From Fonsecaea monophora (Eukaryota; Ascomycota; Eurotiomycetes; Chaetothyriales; Herpotrichiellaceae): a DNA stretch of 64,000 nt. A model generated the notes under the pieces. The model searched no databases. It saw only the letters and a list, made by a program, of their open reading frames with translations, and was not told the origin of the DNA. Position 1 is the first letter of the stretch. Every line of letters starts with the position of its first letter. This document shows, piece by piece, positions 46,229 to 56,466 of the stretch. Where the stretch lies: positions 117,765 to 181,764 of the forward strand of contig NW_019173999.1 in NCBI RefSeq assembly GCF_001642475.1. The letters are read 5' to 3'. The position numbers and the translations under genes are program-made.

Positions 46229-48048
46229 TCACCAGACCGGGTCGCAGAACAAGAAGATTGTCTGCAAGCGTTTCATCTGTGCTCTGATCCACTCCAACTG
46301 GCCTGGCCGCAGTATAGCCGGTTCGGCATCATCCTCGGGCTCGGCGAAGCGGTATACTTCGAGCAAATGCGGGAATATGATCCATCCCCCTCCTGCCGCT
46401 GCCCTCATCCGGAAGTCACTGTGTTCCAGATCCGGGACGCTTGTGGCTTCGCCGGTGAGCGGGTCCCGAGTAGTTTTACAGGGATACGAGACCTCCTGAC
46501 AATGAATTGGGTTCGTTGGCACAAGCGTGTCCCCGATATGAATGGGAATCGTTTCCAGCACAAGGTCGATAAGGGTCTGTATGGTCGAGTTTGCCTTTGC
46601 AAGGATGGCGCGGTATCTCGAATCTGTGAGCAGAGCAGGTTCATCGGCCAAGGCTTGCCGGATCATTTGTAACGTATAGATACGTCGAGTTGTATGTAGA
46701 TTATAAACCTGTGCAAAGGTTAGATCAGACCAGACAGCGCATCTGTTGCCGTAGAAGCCTGCTTTGATGACCGAGGGGGCGACATCCTCGCGGGACACGA
46801 ATTGCGGCAACCAGTTGGGGTTTGGAATGTTTCGTTTCCACTCCATAAACAGGTCATCGATCCGAATTGCTTCGGCAATTATCTCTTCAAAGACTTTCCG
46901 GCGCTGTCCAGGAGTCTGCGTCGAGCTATTCTGTCGTCTTAGGGCCCAGAGACGGGCTTGTGTATTGGCAGTCTGCATCCCTAGTACATCGAGTTGTGAG
47001 GCAAGGGGGTCTGTAATTGACGGGTGCGCAAAAAGCTGGGCGGATTCTGTGGGTATCGTCGTGCGTCGAGTTAATGCATAGTTGATAACAGCGTGCCTGC
47101 TTGCATTGGTAAGGCCCTGGCTTACTTTGGTCAAATAATTGGCACGGCCTCTGTGTTTAAGTAAAGCCAGGGCTCCATTTTTGTGTTTACCGTACGTCGA
47201 AGGGCCAGGCACGTAGTGCAGGAGTAAAGAATCGTAAAGGTCAAAGACTAATATCGTCATGAGGAGCTCATCCATGCTGCTCTGCGTTGGATGGCCAATA
47301 GCCTTCCTCGTTGCTTCTAGGGCTTTGGTGAAAAGTTGTCGTGCTGGCCGTGCGTCGCAACCTCTGAAATTCCACATCATTGCAACATTAACCGTCACTG
47401 CTGCCGTAGCAAGCCTCAACGGTGAGTTCTCGGGAGACCTTAGGTACATCGGTTGCCAGATCAGAGCTAGGGAGTTGTGAAGCTGAGGGTCATAGATGGT
47501 GCCTGTGTAGTAGCGAAAGAAGAAATTGATGGAGGCATTCTGAGGGTCCGGCTTGATCGACTCAGCAATTGTGAGATGAGTGTTGCCGGGTCCGGAGTCG
47601 CCAATTTCGGAGGGTCGCACCTCCTCGGGCTGCTGGCGATCGGCCTGGTCTTCCAGGCTCTCGTCTGTTGCCGCCGAATATATGACCCATTGGAGCGGAC
47701 CCTGGAGTCTCGTTGTTGATAGTGTAGTTGCAGTAAAGTCTGGGGAACCATCCCTGCTGGGAGTGCTGGCGCAGGAATCTGTCTCCTTTGCTGCATTCTG
47801 CTTTTCCACTCTCCGTATGACAACCTTATTTTGATTCCTATGTGCCCCGTCGAAGACATCAGCATAACCGGGACAAGTCTGGCGTCGTCTAGTGCAGTTA
47901 TTGCATGATGGTTTGCCTTGGTCACACTGCATCATGAGCCTTCGAGATCGGTCCATTTAATGATCGGGATAGTGGACATTCGCTGACTTACCTTGACCCG
48001 GCGAGTTCGACACGCCTTGCAGCCAGCACTAGGCCCGTGATAGACCAT
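46229..48048 (-). CDS. Zn2Cys6 transcription factor (fungal-specific TF domain)
   Basis: Minus-strand exons 48048-47992 (57 nt) and 47926-46229 with a 65-nt intron give 584 residues. The splice falls inside the zinc cluster and completes it: GCKACRTRRVK joined to CDQGKPSCNNCTRRRQTC, i.e. C-x2-C-x6-C-x5-C-x2-C-x6-C. A linker rich in Ser/Asp follows, then a helical middle-homology-type regulatory region (SINFFFRYYTGTIYDP, MDELLMTILVFDLYDSLL, ALALLKHRGRANYL). It is the leftmost gene of the accessory block and may regulate the neighbouring lactonase, dehydrogenase and transporter genes; that is inference from position. The stop TGA overlaps a perfect GTGAGT donor, so a spliced C-terminus cannot be excluded. 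Confidence 0.87.
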
Positions 48049-49290
48049 TGTTAACGATGTGGCGGATTGCAGTAGATCAACATTTAGCGGAGGTGGGTAG
48101 TCGAGCCAGGCCCTATCGCAACCATCTCCGGTTGTTTCTGTTATTTCTCCAATATATAAACATGGTTGCCGTTAGGCAACAAAATTCTGGGAATTGGCGG
48201 GCCAATTGCTTAATGCAGCACCAGCCACAACGATGTCGTTTTTCAAGTTTGACGGAACAGACCTTGGACCAATAGCGGCGGCTGCTGGTGCTGTAGGGAC
48301 GATTTGACTCTCTCGCCTTGCAGATGATGAACGCAGTGCTTTTTGGAGGGAGATGGCCTGATCTGCTTGGCGTGGAAGGCCGGATGCGGATTCAGTGGCT
48401 GACAATATTATGCATTGGAGAGAGAGGAAGCCGTCGTGGTTGGATTATCGGTACGAAATACGAAGGATAATTACGGTCGGCAGTGTTCCCAGCTCCACTA
48501 GCACAGATCGCAAGACGTGATTGTTTCAGGCTAGGTTGACTCTGAAGAAACCCCTGCGCCACGATTCGGTCAGAGCAGATGCGCAAACCGGATATGACAC
48601 GTTCAAGCCGCGATCTAGCTGTGTAAGAACGATACCGGGACAGACGGACAGATTAAGAAGACTTTGACGGAAAGGAAGCGGGATGCTGAGTCTTTGCTAA
48701 GTTGATGTTACCGTCACCACCGAACTTGATATCAGAAAAGATGATGACCTTTCGGGATGCAATAATGATATTCCGAGCTGGGCGAAATGCCGAGGCGCTA
48801 GAACAAATATAGACAAGCCCTGCAAGCCAAGACTCGCTGCAAGATTGATCCGAGAGATCCAGACTTGGCTTGCCGTTTCGGGAATAGTCGAGGCTGCTCA
48901 CTCACATCTCGACTCTCCTGTCCTTAACCACAATCTCAACATCTGAAAATGAAGTCCAATCACTTTTGTTGGTTACCAGCATAACTTTTTTCGATAATCC
49001 TCTCAAGACCGTCATGCATAAGAGATAGCCGATCGACAAGGTCGGAAACTATCCGAGGCATCATCGTAAGTTGGCCAAAAGAAGAGGGGAAAGCTTGTGG
49101 AGAAGCCCACGTCCAGGATTTCTGTGATGTAAATGATCTTGATATCTGAAGACAATTATGAATATGGTATACGGCGTTAATCGGTGGTATCAACGCATCT
49201 AATCGTGGCTTAAAAAGTCGATCGTCTCTCGACCGATTGATCCAATTGTTAATTGTTCTGAGGACAAGTTCGCGGCAAGCCAGAGATCGC
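48049..49290. other. Intergenic, 1.2 kb
   Basis: Promoter of the regulator (minus) and trailer of the lactonase-like gene. I see no gene or repeat of note. Confidence 0.6.
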
Positions 49291-50460
49291 CTAGAACAGG
49301 ACAGAAAAAAGAGCCAGGTAAACCATGGAAAACAACAGACGCATTCCTTGGTCGGAAAATACAGCTGCTCCTCCATTGGACTGTGTCTGTGTAGCCGCTC
49401 CTTGCGTCGCTGACAAGGTGGCCGAAGTCGAAGAGCTGTTCGACGTGGTGGATTGCTGGGCGATAGGTCCAATCACAGACAGCCCCTGCGACCCCGACGT
49501 TGTGTTGAGAGAAGCCGATTGCCCTCCATTGGTTGTCACATATAGCTTGTTCCTGTCCGATGCAGCTCTTCCCCAAGCCACGGCAGTCGGCCCGAGAAGT
49601 GAGCTAACATTGCTGTTGATGGTCCCTGCTAACACCTGCTGTGTCCCGTTGCTGGCGACGCTACTCAGAGCGTTGACCTGTTGACAGATATAGGCTGTCC
49701 CAGCATCATCCAAGATAAGATCGTCGGGCTTTGCGACCTGCGCCAGGGTTTCGGGGCTCCCCGAAGCGGTACCGTCGGCATTGATTGCGAGGCGGTAATA
49801 CAGGTTTGACCCTGTGTTGGTATAGTAGAGAAACCCGTTCTGATACTTCAGACCGTTTATTCCTGCCGCTTTGGAGGGACTGGGATCCATTGACGCATCC
49901 TTTATAGCTGTCGTGACACTGGCTGTTGCAATATCGACCTTCCAGACTACACCAGCGTAGGAATCAGCTGCTAGTACAAATCCGTCTTGACCGTCAACAT
50001 GGGTAAGACCGTTCAGGACGGTGGCATCCGTGATTGGAGCGACTTTGCGCGGAGTTGGGGAGGTGACTATCTTGCCGGTGGGGAGCTGGTGAAAGCCGGT
50101 CATATCCACTTCGAACAGCGCAAATGACTGGGGAACGGGTTGTCTGGTTTGGATCGAAAAGTTGCCAGTGGTCACATAGAACACATCTGGCTGGAGCTCA
50201 GTGATGCCGTATGAGCCAGACACGCCTGGAAAGCGTGTGACAAGAGTGGCATTGAGGGACGATTCGGGATCAATTTGCCATAATGTCGCCGCGGGAGCCG
50301 AAGTCGTCACAAGAATTTTGCCGTTGGCCCGCACAGCGAGATTCTCAACAAGAAAGTTATCCAAGGCCGCAATGTGCTGGACCGTGTATTCGGTGGACGG
50401 TGGGGATTGAGCCGCGGTGATCAGTGCAAAAGCGCATAGGAAACATAGTCGACGAAACAT
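49291..50460 (-). CDS. Secreted GPI-anchored SMP-30/gluconolactonase-like propeller protein
   Basis: Single exon of 389 residues. The ATG at 50460 is preferred over the in-frame one at 50652 because it starts a signal peptide (MFRRLCFLCAFALITAAQS). Repeated propeller-blade segments follow: ENLAVRANGKILVTT, YGITELQPDVFYVTTGNF, VLNGLTHVDGQDGFVLAADS, GINGLKYQNGFLYYTNTGS and PDDLILDDAGTAYICQQ. These match fungal secreted SMP-30/LRE-like proteins, whose best-known members hydrolyse sugar lactones with a bound metal. Then comes a Ser/Thr-rich stalk and a hydrophobic tail (MRLLFSMVYLALFSVLF), consistent with a GPI anchor on the outer cell surface. It shares a 685-bp upstream region with the next regulator. 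Lactonase activity is inferred, not proven. Confidence 0.82.
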   Translation of the reverse strand: MFRRLCFLCAFALITAAQSPPSTEYTVQHIAALDNFLVENLAVRANGKILVTTSAPAATLWQIDPESSLNATLVTRFPGVSGSYGITELQPDVFYVTTGNFSIQTRQPVPQSFALFEVDMTGFHQLPTGKIVTSPTPRKVAPITDATVLNGLTHVDGQDGFVLAADSYAGVVWKVDIATASVTTAIKDASMDPSPSKAAGINGLKYQNGFLYYTNTGSNLYYRLAINADGTASGSPETLAQVAKPDDLILDDAGTAYICQQVNALSSVASNGTQQVLAGTINSNVSSLLGPTAVAWGRAASDRNKLYVTTNGGQSASLNTTSGSQGLSVIGPIAQQSTTSNSSSTSATLSATQGAATQTQSNGGAAVFSDQGMRLLFSMVYLALFSVLF

Positions 50461-51145
50461 CTTTACTAGATGCAAGACAAAGACAAATAGAAAAGGAACG
50501 GGATAAATGAAGGAACAGTTGGCTGCCGAAGGGCCAACATCTTCGAGGATATAGAGTGTCCTTAAATCATTCTCGCGTCTCCTGGGGAGCCTTTCTTCTC
50601 CTGAGTGACATGCATACCTGCGTCTAGTCGACCACTTGAGGCACTCTCCCAATGCCCGAAGTTATGAGTTTGGGACTTCATTTCGCCCCATTTTGTACTT
50701 AGCGAAACATGCCGCATCCCGGGCGCAGTCGAGACGGGTGGCTTGGCACTTCGTACACTAAACCCAACACGGCAAGACTGTACATGGTCTTTCCAACCTC
50801 ATGTCCGTGCCGCAGCCCTGGAAATTGGAAATGGAGGTTTCAACGTCGGATGATAGATTCGTTGGAAAGCCAAGATAGGCGATAGCATCCCCCATGATGC
50901 ACATCCCTCTCTCGCTGAAGTACCTGAAGAATCTCTCTCTCGCTTTTGGCTACATTGTCGACGTGTGAGGCTGAAGCCTAGACTGGCGCCGCGTGAGGGG
51001 GCGAGGACTAATTTTTGGAGCGAGCCGATGCGAGAAGGGGCGAGGGCTTAGGTATTGCTTGTACCTCCTTCTTGCTCGTATACTAATCCCTCCCCGTCAA
51101 AGTCTCAGATCATCCCTTCTTGGGTATGCTGATGCTTCGTGCAAC
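50461..51145. other. Bidirectional promoter, lactonase-like gene / regulator
   Basis: Shared 685-bp upstream region. I found no convincing zinc-cluster recognition palindrome in it by eye. Confidence 0.5.
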
Positions 51146-52406
51146 ATGGTTGGTTCGAGAACCTATCACACCAAGACACGGAATGGGTGTAGGAACTGCA
51201 AAAGGAGACGCGTCAGGGTATGCTACCAACCAGTCCTACTGTCCACAGTCGAGGCGATGACCAGTTGTGGACCAGAGGCTGGCTCCCCTTGCCGTATCTG
51301 TCCACCACCTTGATTTGTTGTACCTGCATGAGGCTGATCGATCTCTCCCCAATTGGCAGTGCAACTTGCAGGCGCCACGGTGTGGACACTGCGAGAGGCG
51401 TGGCGAGGAATGCGACTATCAGAACTACCCGGACGGCTCGGAACCCGCCTCGCATTCGCCAGAGCCTCCATCAAGTCTATCAAACGCTGTAGAATGTTGG
51501 TCGAACCCCTCTCCTCCGCTGAGTCAAACTGCGGAGCCTGTCCAGCTCCTGTCGAACTTTGTGACAACGACCGCGGCTACCTTGGCCTGGTTCGACGACA
51601 CCCGGTGGACCTGGGAGATCGAGGTCCCCCGCCACGCGGAGAATAACGTCTTCCTGCGCCACGCAATCCTGGCGACGTCAGCCCTGCACATCTGCCTTCT
51701 CAAACCGCCCAACCCGAGCGAGTATCACCTCGCGGCATACCAAAACTGTCGAGAAGCCACGCACATATTCCGATCCACCGTGACCAAAATCACCAGGGAG
51801 AACTGCATCGCAGTCTTGGCATTCTCCTTGCTGATATCCGTGTTCCAGCTTGGTTGCTTGGCTACCATACCTGCCGACAGGGCTCCAGAAGAGGCATCTG
51901 CTCAGCTTGTTCATGCGCTGTCGGCCTTGCGCGGCGCGTGGTCTTTGATCGGACAACTACATTCCCACCTCGCCGAAAGCCCCGTCAGTGGCCTTTTCTC
52001 CCAGCGCCGACGCTTCCAGTTTACGCCGCTGGACGAGAACCACCGGCAAGCACTCGCGCGCCTCGAGTCCCTGAACAGTGCATCCCAGGATCCTGGCGAG
52101 GCCCGCGCTCTCCGCACTGAGGCCATCCGCCTTCTTGGCAGCTGGCTTTCCGTCACGTCGGGCCAGCCAGCGACCTGGCTTCACCTGGTCTTTTGGCCGT
52201 CCGCGCTGCCGGAAGGCTACATCTCGCTGCTGAAACAGAACGACCCCGTCTCTCTGGTGATATTTTGCCATTGGTCCGTCGGCCTCGGCCGTGGCTCTCC
52301 GAAATGGTTTCTGGCCGGATGGGCGCAGCAGACGTTGGATCTCGCCAGGCGATTGCTCGGAACGGAATGGCATAGCGCGCTTGAATGGCCGACAAAAGCG
52401 AGATAG
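51146..52406 (+). CDS. Small Zn2Cys6 transcription factor
   Basis: Exons 51146-51217 and 51360-52406 with a 142-nt intron give 372 residues. The splice lies inside the zinc cluster: NGCRNCKRRRVR joined to CNLQAPRCGHCERRGEEC, the full C-x2-C-x6-C-x6-C-x2-C-x6-C pattern. Beyond a Ser/Pro linker comes a shortened fungal TF region (FLRHAILATSALHICLL, YQNCREATHIFRSTV, AVLAFSLLISVFQLGCLA), resembling the sterol-uptake/UPC2-like branch in which the activation domain is compact. It is divergent to the SMP-30-like gene and next to the dehydrogenase, so a role as local regulator is plausible but inferred. Confidence 0.87.
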
Positions 52407-53003
52407 ATAGAAAAGCAATATGTGGGGGATGTTTCATGAAAATTTGGGGCTCTGGTCGAGTAGTAGGCGAGTTCGTAAGTCATACCTAAAAAAAAAAATA
52501 GGAAATTGGTTAGCAGGGTTCTGTCTGCATCTACTTGTAAGAAAAGCCCCTTGTCAAGGTCAACAGCCAATATCGCATGTCACATCAAAACTGTTTCTAC
52601 TTCCCAGCATGCCAACCAAATACGCTTTTGACATAGCATACGATACCGGGACTGTATCTGTCTGGTATATCGACATTGTCAAGGTGTTTAAAACTAACGA
52701 GGGACCGAGAAGTAGTCTGGCCTTATGATTGATTGACATGGGGTCACTGTTTGAACGACTAAGTACTAGCTCTGGGGTGCGTTTGTGGTCATTCTCCTGA
52801 AAAACCTCCGTCAGGTTTGAATCGTCTCGATCCTCAAGGTCCTCTCTCCTTACTCTAGGTCATGTCGGGAAAGCCTCTAGAGATACAGTGCGATAGCAGC
52901 CCACTGGGTTCAAAGGAAGCCGCCATGACCTGGTTCGGCAGAAATCACTTTCTCGACAAACTGTTCCCCCCCTTTCCCTCCAGAGTGTAACCGATTCTCG
53001 GAC
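52407..53003. other. Intergenic, convergent 3' regions
   Basis: Trailers of the regulator and the dehydrogenase, with an A9-10 run near 52490. Nothing else is seen. Confidence 0.6.
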
Positions 53004-54056
53004 TTATTTGCCAACTGTGAGGTGCATGTTAGTTTCACTCAGGCTGCCCACACGGATTTTCTTAAGGGGGGCCACATACCTCCGGCAGCAAACACAGTTG
53101 CCGCGCCGTCGACAGGCATACATATGCCGCTGACGAACGCTGCTTCGTCGGAGCAAAGGTACACCGCAGCGTTGGCGACATATCCGGTCGAAGTGTTGAG
53201 CTTCAAAGCTTCACCGCGCGGGAATGATGCCTCAAATTTCGCCCTGTTTTCTGGTGTGTCGTCGACGCCCATGAAGGATTGTGCCCTGTATCATGGACCA
53301 GTCAGTTCTTTGGAATCCAACTAGAGACAATTCAAAAAAAAAACGGGGCTTAGCTGACAGGTTGGTGTATGCTAGGATGGGGCAGACGGCATTAACCCGG
53401 ACTCCAGCATGGCCGTATTCTGAAGCGAGGCCCTCGGTGATCTGGGCGGGAAGTCAGCGACAGTGCATGAGCTTTCAGGCGACGGTGAGGAAATACCTTA
53501 TTTACAAATGCTTTTGTTCCACCATACCATACCTGCAATCCTTGTCAGCGTCCGGCTTCGAGGAGAAACCCTGCAGCCAGGTACTCACCAGCCCGTTCTT
53601 GACTCGGATTCCTCCCACCGAGCTCACGTTCAGGATGGTGCCCGCCTTCTTTTCCATAAAATATGGCACCACTACGGCGACGCTGAGGAAGATGGACTTC
53701 ATGTTGACACTGATCACCTTGTCGTACTCTTCTTCCGTGACCGTGTGCGAGGCTTTCTTGGGATATGTCGTCCCCGCATTGTTGACCACGACGTCGACCT
53801 TGCCAAATTCCTTTAATGAGGCTTCCAGCAACGCCGCCCACGAAGCCTGGCTGGTGACGTTTGCCTCCTGAAAGAACGCCCTTTTTTCGCCATGCGCGCC
53901 ATTGATCTCAGATGCGACTTTGACCCCAGTCGTGGCATTGATATCGGCGATGACCACTCGCGCCCCTTCTTCGGCGAAACGCCTTGCCATGGCCTCTCCG
54001 AAGCCATGGCCGCCGCCTGTGATGATACACACTTTGTCCTTCAACCTCAGAGACAT
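53004..54056 (-). CDS. Short-chain dehydrogenase/reductase (classical SDR)
   Basis: Five minus-strand exons: 54056-53589, 53532-53497 (36 nt), 53441-53359, 53285-53080 and 53014-53004 (11 nt). They give 267 residues, the classical SDR length. Motifs: cofactor loop ITGGGHGFGEAMARR near residue 12, VVIADIN (Asp at the end of beta-2 favours NAD), NNAG near 90, ILNVSSVGG with the catalytic Ser, and WYGGTKAF (YxxxK) formed by the second exon. Then AGVRVNAVCPI and SGICMPVDGAATVFAAG close the fold. It resembles glucose-1-dehydrogenase and 3-oxoacyl-reductase-type SDRs. It is divergent to the sugar transporter. The third intron has a weak donor (GTCAGC). If the last intron is retained, the tail becomes GMWPPLRKSVWAA instead of VGK. 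Confidence 0.87.
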
Positions 54057-54820
54057 GATTTGAATGCTTCGTATGAGAAAATTGGTCGTTTGGTAAAGGG
54101 GCCAAAAAGTTGTTTCTTTGAGCGAACTTCACAAAAGTCTATCTCCAAACTCCCAAGATCGGAACATCTCCAAATTTTGGGGACAATCATCCCGTTACTC
54201 AAAGGGGTTTTCTATGCCGAGGAGTTATGATGTTGGTTTTGGGTTGTCAAGGCATTTGCAGTGCTGAGGGGTCACTGGGGAATGATCCCGCCGGATACGT
54301 ACCGAGTGTTCTTCACGGCGAACGATGTCCGGGGTTGATGTCCATGCGGAGAAACGAGCATGAAGCCTTTGATTGGACTGTACAAGACGACGAGGCTAGC
54401 AAAAAGTTGGAGGCCCGAGGCCGAACATCATGATCCATTTCCTGCGATGTCGCCACGTGCAGAAACGACGGCAAAAGTCCGCGCTGCTGACGACGGCGAC
54501 CTGCTACCAAACAGCTTCTACCGAATACCTGCATATGGATCTTCCTCATGTTTGGGGAATTGGGGAAGTCCGGGGCCCCTGGGATTCATGCTGGATCAAT
54601 AGGATCGACAATGAAATCCACCGGATCAAGTCTCCAACTTGCGAGGATATGAACCAGACTCTCGCATCGAACGGCGAGATATCCGTTCGAGGAGTCTTGG
54701 ATCTCTTAAGATCTCTTGGTATTCTTGGAATTCTTGGAACATTCTTTGGGACAGATCGTTTTCGTCTCGCTTTCGGTGTGTAGACTGTTCTTTTGATCGC
54801 AAGACCCAGATCGGAACAAC
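54057..54820. other. Bidirectional promoter, dehydrogenase / transporter
   Basis: Shared 764-bp upstream region. It contains a CGG-N7-CCG site at 54292-54304 and tandem TTCTTGGAA/ATCTCTTGG words near 54705-54745. No coding gene is supported. Confidence 0.55.
54292..54304. promoter_or_regulatory. CGG-N7-CCG inverted repeat
   Basis: CGG ATACGTA CCG is a near-perfect inverted repeat with CGG half-sites, the kind bound by zinc-cluster dimers, midway between the two divergent genes. It is short enough to occur by chance. Confidence 0.3.
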
Positions 54821-56466
54821 ATGGCCGGCGGAACAAGATACAATTTCCTCATTGTCTTCTTCGTTGCGTTGGGTAGCTTCACCTATGGCTTCAACAGTGC
54901 CATCATGGGCCTTGTCATCGGCCTACCAGCGTTCTTCCAATACTTCAATATCAGCCTCGACGACACTCAGGGCAACCAGATCACCGGAGCCACCAATGGA
55001 TTATATTCAGGAGGTGGCATCTTGGGATGTATCTTCGTGCCGTGGCTGCTCGACCGTCTGGGCCGTCGCCGAACGATCCAGGTTGCAGCAGCCGTGGCAA
55101 TCGTTTCGGCAGCACTGCAGGGAGGTAGCGTCCACATCGCCATGTTCCTGATCGCTCGCTTCCTCAACGGTTTTGCGGTTGGCATGCTTGACACGTCCAT
55201 CCCAGTCTTCCAATCCGAGATCTCTCCCGCTCGTCAACGCGGCCGCATGGTCGGTGCTCACGGCGTGCTGATTGTTATCGGGTATAGCTGTGCTGGTTTC
55301 TCAGGATTTGGAACATACTTTGCCACGCCCACCGTCAGCTGGAGACTATGCCTGAGCCTGCAGATTGTGGCACCGCTTCTGCTGTTCATTGGATCGCCCT
55401 GGCTTCCCGAGTCCCCAAGGTGGCTAATCGACCACGACAGGCTGGAGGACGGCTACCAGGTCCTTCGCAACTTGCATACCCGACCCGAAGACCCAGAAGA
55501 GATCGTTGCTCGTGAGGAATTCCTCCAGATCCGCAGGCAAATCGAGCTCGAGCGTGCAGACAAGCTGAGCAGGAGCTGGGCGGCTCTGTTCAAGAAGCCT
55601 AGCCTGCGGAAGAGATTGATCTTGGGATTCGGCACACAGTTCATCGCTCAAAGCACTGGTGTCTTGGTTGTCAATAAGTAAGTTGTCCAGCCTGCCCAGC
55701 AACACCCATCCCAGCCATATTGGTATAGGCTTGTAAGATCACCTCGCTGAGAAAGGTGCTAACTTTCCCCTGCAGCTATCAGATCTTGCTCTACAAGTCT
55801 CTGGGCATCACCGGCTCCCTACCTCTGCTATTGAACGCCCTGTATAATGGTGTGGCCGCGTTCATGAACTTTATCAACTCGTTGTTCCTTGATCGACTTG
55901 GGCGAATCAGAATCATGCTCATCGGGCTGACTGGTTGTGCTTGTTCGTTGATCTGCTTTACTGCCATGGTTGCAACATTCGGCGGAACAACGAACCAGGT
56001 CGGCAACGGTTTTGGAGTGTTCTTCTTGTTCCTGTTTGTCTTCTTTTACGGCGGGAGCATGGATGCTACCTCGTACGTATACTGCAGCGAGATCTTCCCG
56101 ACTCCGCTTAGAGCCCAGGGGACGGGCTTCAGCGTGGCCGGGCTGTTCACCGCCACCCTGATATACACTCAGACCGCACCAGTCGCTTTCGCGGAAGTCG
56201 GATGGAAGTTCTACATCCTGTTCATCATCCTACCACTGCTTGGTGCGGCACTGATGTGGAAGTTCTTCCCGGAGACGAAGCTCCTCACACTTGAGGAGAT
56301 TTCGAGGCTTTTTGGCGATGAAGTCGCATTGGATATTAACCAACTGACCACAGAGGAGAAGATGGCACTAGACCGTGAGGTTTCCAAAAGTGTTCAAGGC
56401 GTGTTTGCGGTTGAGATCGAAAGCAGTGAAAGCAAATCGCCGGGTGATCGGATTGAGATGGCCTGA
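54821..56466 (+). CDS. MFS sugar transporter
   Basis: Exons 54821-55677 and 55776-56466 with a 98-nt intron (GTAAGT, GCTAAC, TGCAG) give 515 residues. Twelve hydrophobic segments can be outlined. Sugar-porter signatures: DRLGRRRT after helix 2, NGFAVGMLDTSIPVFQSEISP, RQRGRMVG, PESPRWLIDHDR, the middle cytoplasmic loop, FLDRLGR after helix 8, SYVYCSEIFPTPLRAQGTG (PETKG-region equivalent upstream) and KFFPETKLLTLEEI near the C-terminus. The N-terminal cytoplasmic part is very short. It most resembles lactose/hexose-type fungal plasma-membrane permeases. The substrate is unknown. It is divergently paired with the dehydrogenase gene, so co-regulated uptake and oxidation is plausible. Confidence 0.92.
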
